Source: Alistipes sp. (lineage in GTDB: Bacteria; Bacteroidota; Bacteroidia; Bacteroidales; Rikenellaceae). From it: a stretch of 64,000 nucleotides of DNA. Of the stretch, positions 16,718 through 25,987 are shown in pieces. Location: NCBI GenBank assembly GCA_017532885.1, contig JAFXIS010000039.1, positions 69,036-133,035 of the forward strand. The letters run 5' to 3'. The position numbers and the translations under genes are program-made. Position 1 is the stretch's first letter. Each line of letters begins with the position of its first letter. The notes below the pieces were generated by a model. That model searched no databases and had not been told where the DNA came from. It saw nothing but the letters and a program-made list of their open reading frames with translations.

Positions 16718-18772
16718 ATGAGGAGATTTTTTACCATACTGTTCGTAGTCTTTGCAGCCTATACAGCCAAGGCACAGACGACCGAGAATTGGATTGACGA
16801 TGGTCTTTCAATCCCCGAAGTGGCTGTGCTGGGCGAGAAACCAATGAAGGATATAGGCTCACAAAAGACCACTTTCAGCGAATCGGTCCTGAAGGAGAGC
16901 ATTGCACTGTCGATGGCGGATGTTTTGACCTTCAACTCCTCGATTTTTGTCAAAAGCTACGGTCGCGCGACTCTCTCAACCGTATCATTCCGAGGCACAT
17001 CTCCGGCACATACGCAGGTTAGCTGGAACGGCCTCAGGATAAACAGCCCTATGCTCGGAATGACCGATTTTTCGATGATTCCCTCCTACTTTATCGACGA
17101 GGCGTCGCTGCTTCACGGCACATCGTCGGTGAACGATACGGGCGGCGGTCTTGGAGGCTCGGTACGCCTTGCAACCAAACCTCTGCAAGCCGATGGCTTT
17201 GGCATGCAATATATTCAGGGTGTGGGCTCGTTCCGCACCTTCGACGAGTTCCTGCGCCTTACATATGGCTCGCGCAAGTGGCAATTTTCGACTCGCGCGG
17301 CATACTCCTCATCGCCCAACGACTTTAAGTATCGTAACCGCGACAAACGCGAAAACATCTACGACGAAGATAAAAACATCATCGGTCGCTACTACCCCAT
17401 AGAGCGCAACCGCAGCGGTGCCTACAAGGATTTGCACATCTTGCAGGAGATATCGTTCAACGCTGGGCGAGGCGATAGTTTTGCACTGAAGGCGTGGTAT
17501 GTGGACTCCAATCGCGAGTTGGCAATGCTCACCACCGACTATGGCGACGAGGGCGACTTCGACAACCGACAGCGAGAGCATACTCTGCGCTCGGTTTTGG
17601 AGTGGAATCATCTGCGACATAATTGGAAGGTCGGAGCAAAAGCGGGTTATGTCTATTCATGGACTGCATACGACTTCAAGCGTGACCCCGGCAATGGCAT
17701 TATGGAGGTTATGACGCGCTCCCGCAGCCTCACAAACACCCTCTTCGGGCAGGCCGAGGGCGAGTATTATATCGGCAATAAATGGCTCTTTACGGCCAAC
17801 TTGACGGCACATCAGCACTTCGTCGAGAGCCGCGACAAGAATATCATCCGCCAAGACGGCAACAAGGCTATTGTCGGCTATGACCAGAGTCGCGTAGAGC
17901 TGTCGGGCGCAGTGTCGGCAAAGTGGCGCCCATACGAAAAATTGGGGCTTTCGCTTATCGTGCGCGAAGAGATGTATGGCGAGGAGTTTTCACCCATCAT
18001 ACCTGCATTTTTTGCCGAATACGAGCTCTCCCGACAAGGTAACATCATACTCAAAGGCTCGGTGTCAAGAAATTTCCGTTTCCCGACGCTCAACGACCTC
18101 TACTTCCTGCCGGGCGGTAATCCCGACCTAAAGAAAGAGCGTGGCTGGACCTACGACGCCGGAGTATCGTTTGCCGTTGGGAAATCCGATGTCTACACAC
18201 TCTCGGGCTCGGCTTCGTGGTTTGACTCATATGTCAAGGATTGGATTTTATGGCTCGCAACACCCAAAGGTTTCCTCTCGCCTCGCAATGTAAAGCAGGT
18301 GCACGCCTATGGCGTGGAACTCAAGGCGGACTTGGCCGTTGCCTTTAATCGTCATTGGAAATTTGATGCTTCGGGCACCTTTTCGTGGACACCCTCAATC
18401 AACGAGGGCGAGCCGATGACCGAGGCCGACAAATCGGTGGGCAAGCAGTTGCCATACATTCCGCAGCTATCATCTACCCTCTCGGCACGCCTTATGTGGC
18501 GACGCTGGGCATTCCACTATAAGTGGTGCTATTACAGCCAGCGCTACACCATGTCGAGCAACGACATATCGCTCACGGGCCGCCTCCCCGACTACTACAT
18601 GAGCAATATTTCGCTCGAAAAGGGTTTTTCCCTCCCATGGGCCGACCTCTCTGTAAAGGGCTCTATCAACAATCTCTTTGACGAGGAGTATATTTCAGTC
18701 CTCTCGCGCCCCATGCCCGGCATAAACTTCGAAATCTTCCTCGGCATAACCCCCAAATGGGGCAAAAGATAA
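16718..18772 (+). CDS. btuB: TonB-dependent cobalamin transporter BtuB
   Basis: 684 residues from ATG 16718 (MRRFFTILF...KAQ signal peptide); the frame could start six codons earlier, but that removes the usual n-region. A TonB-box-like segment (IPEVAVLGE) precedes the plug (VLTFNSSIFVKSYGRATLSTVSFRG, QVSWNGLRINSPMLGMTDFSMIP, GGGLGGSVRLATK), followed by a barrel ending in FLGITPKWGKR. There is no carboxypeptidase-like or STN domain, unlike SusC proteins. It should import corrinoids across the outer membrane with TonB energy, paired with the BtuG-like lid. No inner-membrane BtuCDF genes follow in this window. Confidence 0.9.
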   Translation: MRRFFTILFVVFAAYTAKAQTTENWIDDGLSIPEVAVLGEKPMKDIGSQKTTFSESVLKESIALSMADVLTFNSSIFVKSYGRATLSTVSFRGTSPAHTQVSWNGLRINSPMLGMTDFSMIPSYFIDEASLLHGTSSVNDTGGGLGGSVRLATKPLQADGFGMQYIQGVGSFRTFDEFLRLTYGSRKWQFSTRAAYSSSPNDFKYRNRDKRENIYDEDKNIIGRYYPIERNRSGAYKDLHILQEISFNAGRGDSFALKAWYVDSNRELAMLTTDYGDEGDFDNRQREHTLRSVLEWNHLRHNWKVGAKAGYVYSWTAYDFKRDPGNGIMEVMTRSRSLTNTLFGQAEGEYYIGNKWLFTANLTAHQHFVESRDKNIIRQDGNKAIVGYDQSRVELSGAVSAKWRPYEKLGLSLIVREEMYGEEFSPIIPAFFAEYELSRQGNIILKGSVSRNFRFPTLNDLYFLPGGNPDLKKERGWTYDAGVSFAVGKSDVYTLSGSASWFDSYVKDWILWLATPKGFLSPRNVKQVHAYGVELKADLAVAFNRHWKFDASGTFSWTPSINEGEPMTEADKSVGKQLPYIPQLSSTLSARLMWRRWAFHYKWCYYSQRYTMSSNDISLTGRLPDYYMSNISLEKGFSLPWADLSVKGSINNLFDEEYISVLSRPMPGINFEIFLGITPKWGKR

Positions 18773-18836
18773 TCCCACAATGAAAGACGATGAATGATGA
18801 TGACGGAATAGACCTCAGACATCATCATTACCCCAT

Positions 18837-18873
18837 AAAAAAACATGCTACCGAGAAAATTCCCGATAGCATG
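18837..18873 (-). terminator. Intrinsic terminator of the minus-strand lipoprotein genes
   Basis: On the minus strand CATGCTATCG pairs with CGGTAGCATG (one G-T pair), followed by seven T. It ends the gene at 18908-20059 and may also stop the btuB transcript, though the plus-strand tail is poorer. Confidence 0.8.
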
Positions 18874-18907
18874 CCTCCTTTATTATTAATTTTGATTGAG
18901 ATGGGGT

Positions 18908-20059
18908 CTACTCCTCAGTATTAGTGTCGTCGCCACCCTCCTCGGTGCCGTCACCCTCAGTAGTGCCGTCATCCTCAGTGCCGTCATCCCCGGTAGTGTC
19001 GTCATCCTCCGGCTCATCGGGAACAATGATTGTACCCTCAGCCTGTGCGATAAAGTAGGGCTCATCACCATCCTTTACCACCTTTGTACCATCAGCATTG
19101 CTGAACCATACATAGATAGCCTCGATAACATCATCCTGCTCCAAGCCGAAGAAATGCTTTGGATAGATATACTTCTCTTGCATATCGTATTTCGTACCAT
19201 CCAACATGGTGCGTACAAACGGAGTCATCTTATTTGCATCGGTGCAAGTCGAAACCTCGACCTCCTGACCACCATCGTAAACCGCCTTGGCGCAGAGATA
19301 TACATCTTCTACACCCTCCAAATCTGTTGCCAAGCCCGAGAACTCAAATCCGATGATATCGCCATAGCGGAATACCGAAGGGACGGTAACCATTGCGGGA
19401 ATCGAAGGCGCTACATACTTCTCGATAGTCAGAGGCTTCAACACAAGCTGCTCGGTCGGACGCTCATCATCAAATCCCTTCAGTTTACTTGTCATGGCAT
19501 AGCCAATATAGCACTCCAACTCCTCCTCTCCAGAAGAGAATGAGATAGTTACCTGTGCATTCAACGCATTATCACCAACTTTGTCATCAATAATATCTAC
19601 CGCTGTTGAAGATTGCCATATGACCCACTCCATATTATCGGTATTCCAACCCAATGCCTCATTTTCGGCACCAAAACCATAATGGTCGGTAAATGCCTGC
19701 ACCCAAGTCTTATCTAAAGGCTGATCTTTAATGGGTGCCATCTCATCAGCCGGCATCACAGTCAATTTCTCGTTAAGGTCGGTAATACCCAACAGCTCGC
19801 CATAGTTGAGAGTCTTGAGAGTCAAGGTAGCATTAGCCGCTAAATTCAACGATTTCGGTGCAGCCATACCAAACACAAGAATACAGCCATTTTCGTTCTC
19901 CTCGGGCACAACTCGGATATCTACGGTAACATCAATCGGAGTTTCGGTATAAACCTCTTCGGGCTGATTCACATTGTCAATAAATGTACAAGAGATGATA
20001 GCTACAACTACCGCAGCTACAATCGCTTTAAGCGCTCTATGTTGTTTTGTAAATTTCAT
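18908..20059 (-). CDS. DUF4961-like lipoprotein with acidic Thr/Gly tail
   Basis: 383 residues. The lipobox is at AIISC (about residue 24), followed by the TFIDNVNQPEEV segment and VFGMAAPKSLN, which I associate with the DUF4961 lipoproteins of Bacteroidota. The middle is beta-rich (SIPAMVTVPSVFRYGDIIGFEFSG may be an Ig-like domain). The last 30 residues are almost only Asp, Glu, Gly and Thr in short imperfect repeats (DDGTEDDGTTEGDGTEE), a disordered tail that may bind cations or be a glycosylation target. It is the last gene of the minus-strand run that includes the polysaccharide locus, and its role in glycan use is inferred only from position. Confidence 0.65.
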   Translation of the reverse strand: MKFTKQHRALKAIVAAVVVAIISCTFIDNVNQPEEVYTETPIDVTVDIRVVPEENENGCILVFGMAAPKSLNLAANATLTLKTLNYGELLGITDLNEKLTVMPADEMAPIKDQPLDKTWVQAFTDHYGFGAENEALGWNTDNMEWVIWQSSTAVDIIDDKVGDNALNAQVTISFSSGEEELECYIGYAMTSKLKGFDDERPTEQLVLKPLTIEKYVAPSIPAMVTVPSVFRYGDIIGFEFSGLATDLEGVEDVYLCAKAVYDGGQEVEVSTCTDANKMTPFVRTMLDGTKYDMQEKYIYPKHFFGLEQDDVIEAIYVWFSNADGTKVVKDGDEPYFIAQAEGTIIVPDEPEDDDTTGDDGTEDDGTTEGDGTEEGGDDTNTEE

Positions 20060-20077
20060 AATTCAATAGTATTAGAA

Positions 20078-20170
20078 TCTGTTTTGAATTTTATTAAATC
20101 TATTCAATTCGTTGCTGTAAAAATTATTTTCGGTCCGTATCTCGGATTTTGGCGAAATAAAATTCAAACA
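20078..20170. repeat. Long imperfect inverted repeat between two lipoprotein genes
   Basis: CTGTTTTGAATTTTATT (20078-20094) is the reverse complement of AATAAAATTCAAACAG (20155-20170) except for one extra base. The 60-nt spacer contains a small nested hairpin, TCCG/CGGA. It fills most of the intercistronic gap on the minus-strand transcript. Confidence 0.6.
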
Positions 20171-20174
20171 GCTC

Positions 20175-20669
20175 TTAGAAGCTCTGGAATTTATACTTGT
20201 AAGTCAGCTGGTCGCTATCGAGTTGGAATGTTACGGTGAAACCATCATTCTCATATGTAGCGACAACACTCTTTGTGCCCTTAATGCGCAACTCGTTAGG
20301 TACAACATCTGTATCAAAATCGCACTCGAACTCCTCGGCAGGAATCTCAAAATTCCAAGCAGAGAATGGGACATTACCCTGATTAATTGTTGCCTTCACG
20401 CCGGTAGGTGACTGGGTAATAGTCATTGACACAGAGTTGAAGAAATCAAGCTTATTCACAAGGTCAATGCCGGCAGGATTTGCAGGCTCACACAAAAGCA
20501 CCTTACCAAGTCGGTAGTTGATAGTTTGAGATTGGACATCTTCTCCATCTGTCGGAATCTCCTGCTCCTCTTTTTCGTAAGGGATATACGGGAATTCCGA
20601 CTCCTCCTTACATGAACTGAATGTCGCAGCGACAAACGCCATTGCTAAAATTAAGGTTAGTTTTTTCAT
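20175..20669 (-). CDS. Small lipoprotein of unknown function
   Basis: 164 residues, signal with lipobox TFSSC (about residue 20) followed by KEESEFPYIPYEKEE. The remainder is a small beta-rich domain (SVSMTITQSPTGVKATINQ, SVVATYENDGFTVTFQLDSDQLTYKYKF), which looks like a one-domain beta-sandwich or lipocalin-like fold. It leads a two-gene unit with the DUF4961-like lipoprotein, under its own -7 box, right after the polysaccharide locus. No function can be assigned. Confidence 0.6.
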   Translation of the reverse strand: MKKLTLILAMAFVAATFSSCKEESEFPYIPYEKEEQEIPTDGEDVQSQTINYRLGKVLLCEPANPAGIDLVNKLDFFNSVSMTITQSPTGVKATINQGNVPFSAWNFEIPAEEFECDFDTDVVPNELRIKGTKSVVATYENDGFTVTFQLDSDQLTYKYKFQSF

Positions 20670-20720
20670 TGTGTTTATAGTTTTTAAGTCAATAATATTT
20701 CTCTCTTAGGTTTCATTTTC

Positions 20721-20762
20721 GTCCTCCCGCATTGAGGACATTAGCCAACTATTACAAAATTA
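20721..20762 (-). promoter_or_regulatory. Putative -7 box and leader hairpin
   Basis: Minus-strand TAATTTTG (plus 20755-20762) matches the -7 consensus. The early leader carries a hairpin GTCCTC/GAGGAC (plus 20721-20726 and 20734-20739), about 50 nt before the start codon. The -33 element is not recognisable. Confidence 0.45.
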
Positions 20763-20905
20763 ACTTTTTTGTCACGCGCGCGGGCGCACATTAGAATCAA
20801 AGTATATCCGAGTAAATTAAAATTTTATTATCTTGCTATTAATCAAACACTTGCGCCCTTGCATAAACTTATTTTGGTAAACAAAATTGATTCTTTCAAG
20901 CCTCA

Positions 20906-23227
20906 TTACAACGGTTTTGACAGCGAAAATGGAGCTGCATCTTTGCCAGTGCATCGCTTTTTGTTAGGCTCTGCCGACATCTTAAACCTCAGTTTGCCTC
21001 CCTTTATAATCTCATCATATGAAATCCAGTTACGCTCCAGGGCCTCGCCATTAAGTTGCGCCGACTCGATATAGACATTATCCAACGAGTTATCCTCGGC
21101 TTCTATCACGAACTTCTCGCCACTCTCCATAGTGATTGTCGCCTTGCGGAAGATTGGGCTACCCAGAACATATTGGTCCGTACCCGGGCATACGGCATAG
21201 ATACCTAAAGCACTCAACACATACCACGACGACATACCGCCCTGATCCTCATCACCGGGGAATCCTCGCGGAGAAGAGTTATACAAGCGATGCATAATCT
21301 GGCGTGCCCAATATTGTGTTTTCCAGGGCTGACCGGCATAGCTATACATGTATATCAAATGCTGAATGGGCTGATTACCATGTGCATACTGCCCCATACC
21401 AGCCAACTCCATCTCCTTCATCTCGTGAATAACATATCCATAAGTTCCGGGCTTAATGGTATTGGGACGCGTAAACACCGAGTCAATTTTCGCAGTGAAG
21501 GTTTCATCATCGCCGTAAAGGTTTATAAGGCCCTGCACATCGTGGAACACCGACCAATTGTAGTGCCATGCGTTACCCTCGCAGTAGGCTCCACCCCACT
21601 CCAACGCATCAAACGGCTCAACCCATTTGCCACTCTTCAGGCGACCACGCATGAAGCCTGTCTGCTTATCAAAAACATTGCGATAGTTATACATCACACG
21701 GCCGAAAATCTCCTCATAGAAGCTATTTCCGGTCATGCGCGCCAACTGCCATGCACAAAAATCGTCGTAAGCATACTCCAAGGTCTGCGCCGTAGAGCCA
21801 AGTGATTCGGGATATGACACATAGCCCAACTGCCAATACTCCTTCCATCCGGCGCGACCATTTGCTCCGCCCCAAGGGCCCTTGTTCATCGCTTCGTGAG
21901 CATATGCCTCCAAAGCTTTTTCGGGGTCAAACGAACGAATGCCCTTTACCCACGCATCCGTAAGGAGCGAAATCGAGTGATTGCCAATCATACCTCCCGT
22001 TTCACCGGGGCATGACCACGATGGCAACCATCCACACTGCTCCTGAGCTGCCAACAAAGCATTCATGTAGCGACCTTGCTGCGTAGGATGAAGAATATTG
22101 GTCAAGGGGAACTGCGAACGGAAAGTATCCCAAAAACCGTTATCCGTAAACATATATCCGTCATAAATCTTTCCGTCATACGGGCTATAATAGTAGGGCT
22201 CTCCCTGCTCATTAATCTCATAGAACTTACGCGAGAAGAGGTTCGAGCGATATAGGCACGAATAGAATGTGCGCATCTGCTCATCCGTTCCTCCTTCCAC
22301 ATCCACACGCCCCAAAAGCGCATTCCAGATGTCGGTTCCCTGCTGCTTTGTGACCTCAAAAGTCTTATTCTCGCCTAACTCTCGCTCTAAGGTTATAACC
22401 GCCTGCTCCGGACTTATATACGACGAGGCAGCCTTCGCCTCGACCTTACATCCCGCCTTGAAGCGGATATAAGCGCCATAGCCCTTGCCTGCGCCCTCGG
22501 TTGCATTTGCCTCGGTGGTGTTTTTCTCGTTCTCCCAAATGCCCCACTCCTCGAAAGGCTTGTCAAAACGAATAACGAAGTAGCAACGGAAGGTTTTCGC
22601 ATTGTTCACAAAACGATGATTATTCACCCAGCCTGAAATCTCCTGCTTCACAGGGTCAATCTTCACCTCACTCATTCCGTTGTATCCATCCAGCACCAAG
22701 TAGGCATTGCCGCCCTTTTTAGGATAGGTAAAACGCAAATGCACGCCTCGCGTTGTAGGTGCTATCTCGGTAAGTATGCCATTATCGAATTTTACGCTAT
22801 AATAGTGCGGTTTGGCAACCTCATTATCGTGGCTGAACTGCGATGCACGCTCCTCGTGTCCAACCTTTAACTCTCCAACAACGGGCATAAGCGTATAGAC
22901 AGCATAATCGCTCACCCACGGGCTGCACTGATGCACCTGCTGAAAACCGCGGATTTTATCGAGGAAATATTGGTACTTAAAACCCTCGCCATTAGGACCT
23001 GTATGCGGCGACCACGCGTGCATAGCAAACGGCATTGCCGTAATAGGATAGGTATTGCCATAACTCAAGCCGAAGTGCGAATCGGTACCCTGACGGGTAT
23101 CGACATAATCGACATAGTTTTTCTTATTTCGCTCCGTCGCATAAACGCTGTGGCTTGACACTATGCAAACAAGCAAAGCCACTGCTACAACCGACGCACG
23201 GCGTATAAAATCTCCTCTGCTAATCAT
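20906..23227 (-). CDS. GH92 exo-alpha-mannosidase
   Basis: 773 residues with an N-terminal signal (MISRGDFIRRASVVAVALLV...VYA) that has no lipobox Cys near the cleavage site. The GH92 fold is shown by VDTRQGTDSHFGLSYGNTYP, PGETGGMIGNHSISLL and the C-terminal DEDQGGMSSWYVLSALGIY, where the catalytic acids and Ca ligands of the family lie. The family is calcium-dependent and inverting, and trims alpha-1,2/1,3/1,6-mannosides. It ends the enzyme operon, 17 nt after GH78. Its non-lipidated signal suggests a periplasmic role, unlike the lipidated GH92 at the other end of the locus. Confidence 0.9.
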   Translation of the reverse strand: MISRGDFIRRASVVAVALLVCIVSSHSVYATERNKKNYVDYVDTRQGTDSHFGLSYGNTYPITAMPFAMHAWSPHTGPNGEGFKYQYFLDKIRGFQQVHQCSPWVSDYAVYTLMPVVGELKVGHEERASQFSHDNEVAKPHYYSVKFDNGILTEIAPTTRGVHLRFTYPKKGGNAYLVLDGYNGMSEVKIDPVKQEISGWVNNHRFVNNAKTFRCYFVIRFDKPFEEWGIWENEKNTTEANATEGAGKGYGAYIRFKAGCKVEAKAASSYISPEQAVITLERELGENKTFEVTKQQGTDIWNALLGRVDVEGGTDEQMRTFYSCLYRSNLFSRKFYEINEQGEPYYYSPYDGKIYDGYMFTDNGFWDTFRSQFPLTNILHPTQQGRYMNALLAAQEQCGWLPSWSCPGETGGMIGNHSISLLTDAWVKGIRSFDPEKALEAYAHEAMNKGPWGGANGRAGWKEYWQLGYVSYPESLGSTAQTLEYAYDDFCAWQLARMTGNSFYEEIFGRVMYNYRNVFDKQTGFMRGRLKSGKWVEPFDALEWGGAYCEGNAWHYNWSVFHDVQGLINLYGDDETFTAKIDSVFTRPNTIKPGTYGYVIHEMKEMELAGMGQYAHGNQPIQHLIYMYSYAGQPWKTQYWARQIMHRLYNSSPRGFPGDEDQGGMSSWYVLSALGIYAVCPGTDQYVLGSPIFRKATITMESGEKFVIEAEDNSLDNVYIESAQLNGEALERNWISYDEIIKGGKLRFKMSAEPNKKRCTGKDAAPFSLSKPL

Positions 23228-23244
23228 ATCATTAAAATTTTTAT

Positions 23245-25926
23245 CTACATTTCACATACGATGGTATGCCTACCACTACCAATGGTTATTTCTCGGCAAT
23301 AATCCACTTTTTTACCATTATATCGTACACGCTTCGTATTGTCGGGAACAGGCACCGTAGCACTTACACCCACCGGCAACACGACATCCATGCACAAATC
23401 GTCATCCGCCAATCTCCAAGCAAGTTGTATCTCGCCATAAGGCGTACGCTTCGATAATTTGCACCACTCCACTCCATGCGGAATTTGCGGTTCAATAATC
23501 ACTCGACGATATCCCGCTCCGGGCACCACTTTATCCTCGCGGCTTAGATACTCCGGAGTCAAGCCTCCCAAAGCCTGATAGAACCACACTCCGATGCCAT
23601 TATAACAGTTATGCACGCGGCTTCTTTCGCCACTCCAATACTCCCAAGTGGCAGTCGCACCATTATCAATCATATGGAGGTAACCCGGATAGTCCCTCTG
23701 CTTGAGCATCTGGTACATAAAGTCAGGCCCTTTAGCCTCAACTGCCCAACGGGTGATAAGCGGTACACCCACCAAACCTCCACCGATATGGTTCTTCATC
23801 ACCTCTCGACTATACTCCATAAGTCGATTTCTCACCTCCTGTCTTACATCCGCAGGGGTAGCACCCACCAACATCGGATAGACCATATCGAGCTGCGAAC
23901 CTGTGGCATAAGAGCATGTCGCCTCGTTATAAAAACGCTCATGAATTGCCCTATTCAACGCCTCTCGACGAGCCTTAAACACCTCGGCATCCTCCTGTCG
24001 GTTAAGCAGAAGCGCCATATCCGTCATTTTGGCATAGCAATCACTTATAAAGCAATTATTTACCAGCTGCACCGACTCTCCATTTCCGGCATCCACTCCC
24101 CAAGGAGCCAACCAATCGCCCAAATACCAATCGCGATACGGGGTGTCGGGCCAACGCTCTTTAAGTCCATCCTTGAAGTGTTTTTCTGCATAACCCAACC
24201 ACTCCTTCATGTGAGCATAGTAGCGTTCCACGACTGTTAAGTCACGATAATTGAGGTATGTATGCCATGGAGCCATAACCATAAATCCGCACCAATATGG
24301 GCCTCCTCCACCGGCACCTGCATTCGGTGCAACATGCGGCAGACTACCACCCTCACGCATAGCATCCGCCCACGACTGAATCCAATTACGGAACAAGGGC
24401 GCTGTGCCGCACATAGTCTGCAAGATTTGTGTCGAAGAGTTACCATCGCCACCATATCCTGCACGCTCCAAATGCGGACAATCCACCATATAACCATTAT
24501 ATGCCAAACAACGCATCGTATGTTCAATCATATCATGTATGGCATTCAAATCCTCATCTGAGCATACAAACTCCACATCGTCGCTATAACGGGTGTGAAT
24601 CATCAGAGCATGAGCATCCTCCGCAATCGGTGTATCTTTCAGGCCGGAGATACGGACATATCGAAAAGCATGATGATTAAACTTATTGCAGAACTTATCC
24701 TCCTCACCGCGTGCAATATAAGTATCGAGCTGTTTCTGCTCCAACAGATTGCCATCACCATCGACCTCGTCACTATACTCTATCACGACCCTGTCGTCGG
24801 CATCAAGACCTCGCATTCTCAGTTCAAACCAACCGGTAATGACCTTACCAAAATCCAACTGCCAATCGCCATTTTCGCGCCTTACGATAGTTTTAGCAGA
24901 CAGGCGCTCGGCGATGTAATCGGGCTCAACCATTTGAGGCGTCGCCTTATGGTTTTCCTTCTCTCGCACGACGACCAGCTGCCACGAAAGTTTATCAAGT
25001 TCCGCAGCCTGCATAGACCGTGGATTACGGCGTGCATCGAGTTCCTCACCGCCAAAGTCCAAGGCATTCCAAGAGCCCGTATCGCGATAACCGCTCAACG
25101 CGGCACGCCATGAAGAATCGGTCTTACAGCATATTTTAGGCTCTCCCTCGACATAGTTCACAACCTGTGCCCTTACCAAAGGCTCGGTGTAGGGATCTTC
25201 GGGTTGCCATCTGCCAAATGTATGGCGCTTATACCAGCCTTGCCCCAACCAAATAACAATGTCGTTTTTGCCCTCATTCAGATAAGGCTTCACATCATAT
25301 GCTACCCACAAAGAGCGTTTATTCAACTGCGAGATTGCCGGAGCAAGGCAGGCATCGCCCACCTTGCTGCCATTAATCCAAATCTCATGATAACCTAACG
25401 AATTGACATGCAGGTGCACCTGCGTGCCAAGTTTTTCAACATCAAAACGCTGACGCAGCATAGCTGCCGTAGCACCGGAATTTTCCATTCCTATAAACTC
25501 ACCCTCGATAGCCGAATCATCAATCAAACCTATGCCAAAACGCGCGATTTGGGAAACAATAACATCTCGACGGCTCGCAACATTCACCGTAACGCGCCAC
25601 CAACACTGCTTTAGGGAAGCGAGCTTCTCACCCTGATATGGAATTAAAACCGACTCCGCAGATTCTACGACTCCCGAGTCCCATAAATCTGCTACTCCCG
25701 CCGCCAACTTCAGACTATCCGTTGCCACCTGAATACGATAGCTGCGCTGATAATCATTGCGCTGCGACGACGCGATTTGCCAACTGAAGTGAGGCGTTGC
25801 GCTATCAATAGCAAGTGGACACACGAGATGCTCGCAGGTCAAATTCACGACTTCCGCTCTCGATGCTGCCACACTCGGCAATATGCTCAACACAGCTGCA
25901 AAAAGCAGTATAAAACTCTTTTTCAT
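23245..25926 (-). CDS. GH78 alpha-L-rhamnosidase
   Basis: 893 residues with a signal peptide (MKKSFILLFAAVLSILPSVAAS). Domain order matches the family: an N-terminal Fn3-like domain (VVNLTCEHLVCPLAIDSATPHFSWQI), a beta-sandwich with RQRFDVEK...HVNSLGYHEIWINGSKVGD, and a six-hairpin toroid containing the acidic active-site stretch DCPHLERAGYGGDGN, then a C-terminal beta domain (VPGAGYRRVIIEPQ). It removes terminal alpha-L-rhamnose, likely in the periplasm. The usual R-D-E order in the acid loop reads HLERAGYGGD here. It is co-transcribed with the SGNH hydrolase upstream (61-nt gap). Confidence 0.9.
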   Translation of the reverse strand: MKKSFILLFAAVLSILPSVAASRAEVVNLTCEHLVCPLAIDSATPHFSWQIASSQRNDYQRSYRIQVATDSLKLAAGVADLWDSGVVESAESVLIPYQGEKLASLKQCWWRVTVNVASRRDVIVSQIARFGIGLIDDSAIEGEFIGMENSGATAAMLRQRFDVEKLGTQVHLHVNSLGYHEIWINGSKVGDACLAPAISQLNKRSLWVAYDVKPYLNEGKNDIVIWLGQGWYKRHTFGRWQPEDPYTEPLVRAQVVNYVEGEPKICCKTDSSWRAALSGYRDTGSWNALDFGGEELDARRNPRSMQAAELDKLSWQLVVVREKENHKATPQMVEPDYIAERLSAKTIVRRENGDWQLDFGKVITGWFELRMRGLDADDRVVIEYSDEVDGDGNLLEQKQLDTYIARGEEDKFCNKFNHHAFRYVRISGLKDTPIAEDAHALMIHTRYSDDVEFVCSDEDLNAIHDMIEHTMRCLAYNGYMVDCPHLERAGYGGDGNSSTQILQTMCGTAPLFRNWIQSWADAMREGGSLPHVAPNAGAGGGGPYWCGFMVMAPWHTYLNYRDLTVVERYYAHMKEWLGYAEKHFKDGLKERWPDTPYRDWYLGDWLAPWGVDAGNGESVQLVNNCFISDCYAKMTDMALLLNRQEDAEVFKARREALNRAIHERFYNEATCSYATGSQLDMVYPMLVGATPADVRQEVRNRLMEYSREVMKNHIGGGLVGVPLITRWAVEAKGPDFMYQMLKQRDYPGYLHMIDNGATATWEYWSGERSRVHNCYNGIGVWFYQALGGLTPEYLSREDKVVPGAGYRRVIIEPQIPHGVEWCKLSKRTPYGEIQLAWRLADDDLCMDVVLPVGVSATVPVPDNTKRVRYNGKKVDYCREITIGSGRHTIVCEM

Positions 25927-25987
25927 GCGGTTAAATAGTGGTTTTAATTCCTCGCAATGCTTATTTTGCTACGCTCTATCTTATGCT

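Noticed and set aside
20777..20791. GC-rich alternating stretch (CGCGCGCGGGCGC) in an AT-rich gap
   Set aside because: It is short, has no convincing hairpin with a T tail, and does not correspond to a known site. Possibly Z-DNA-prone but unsupported.
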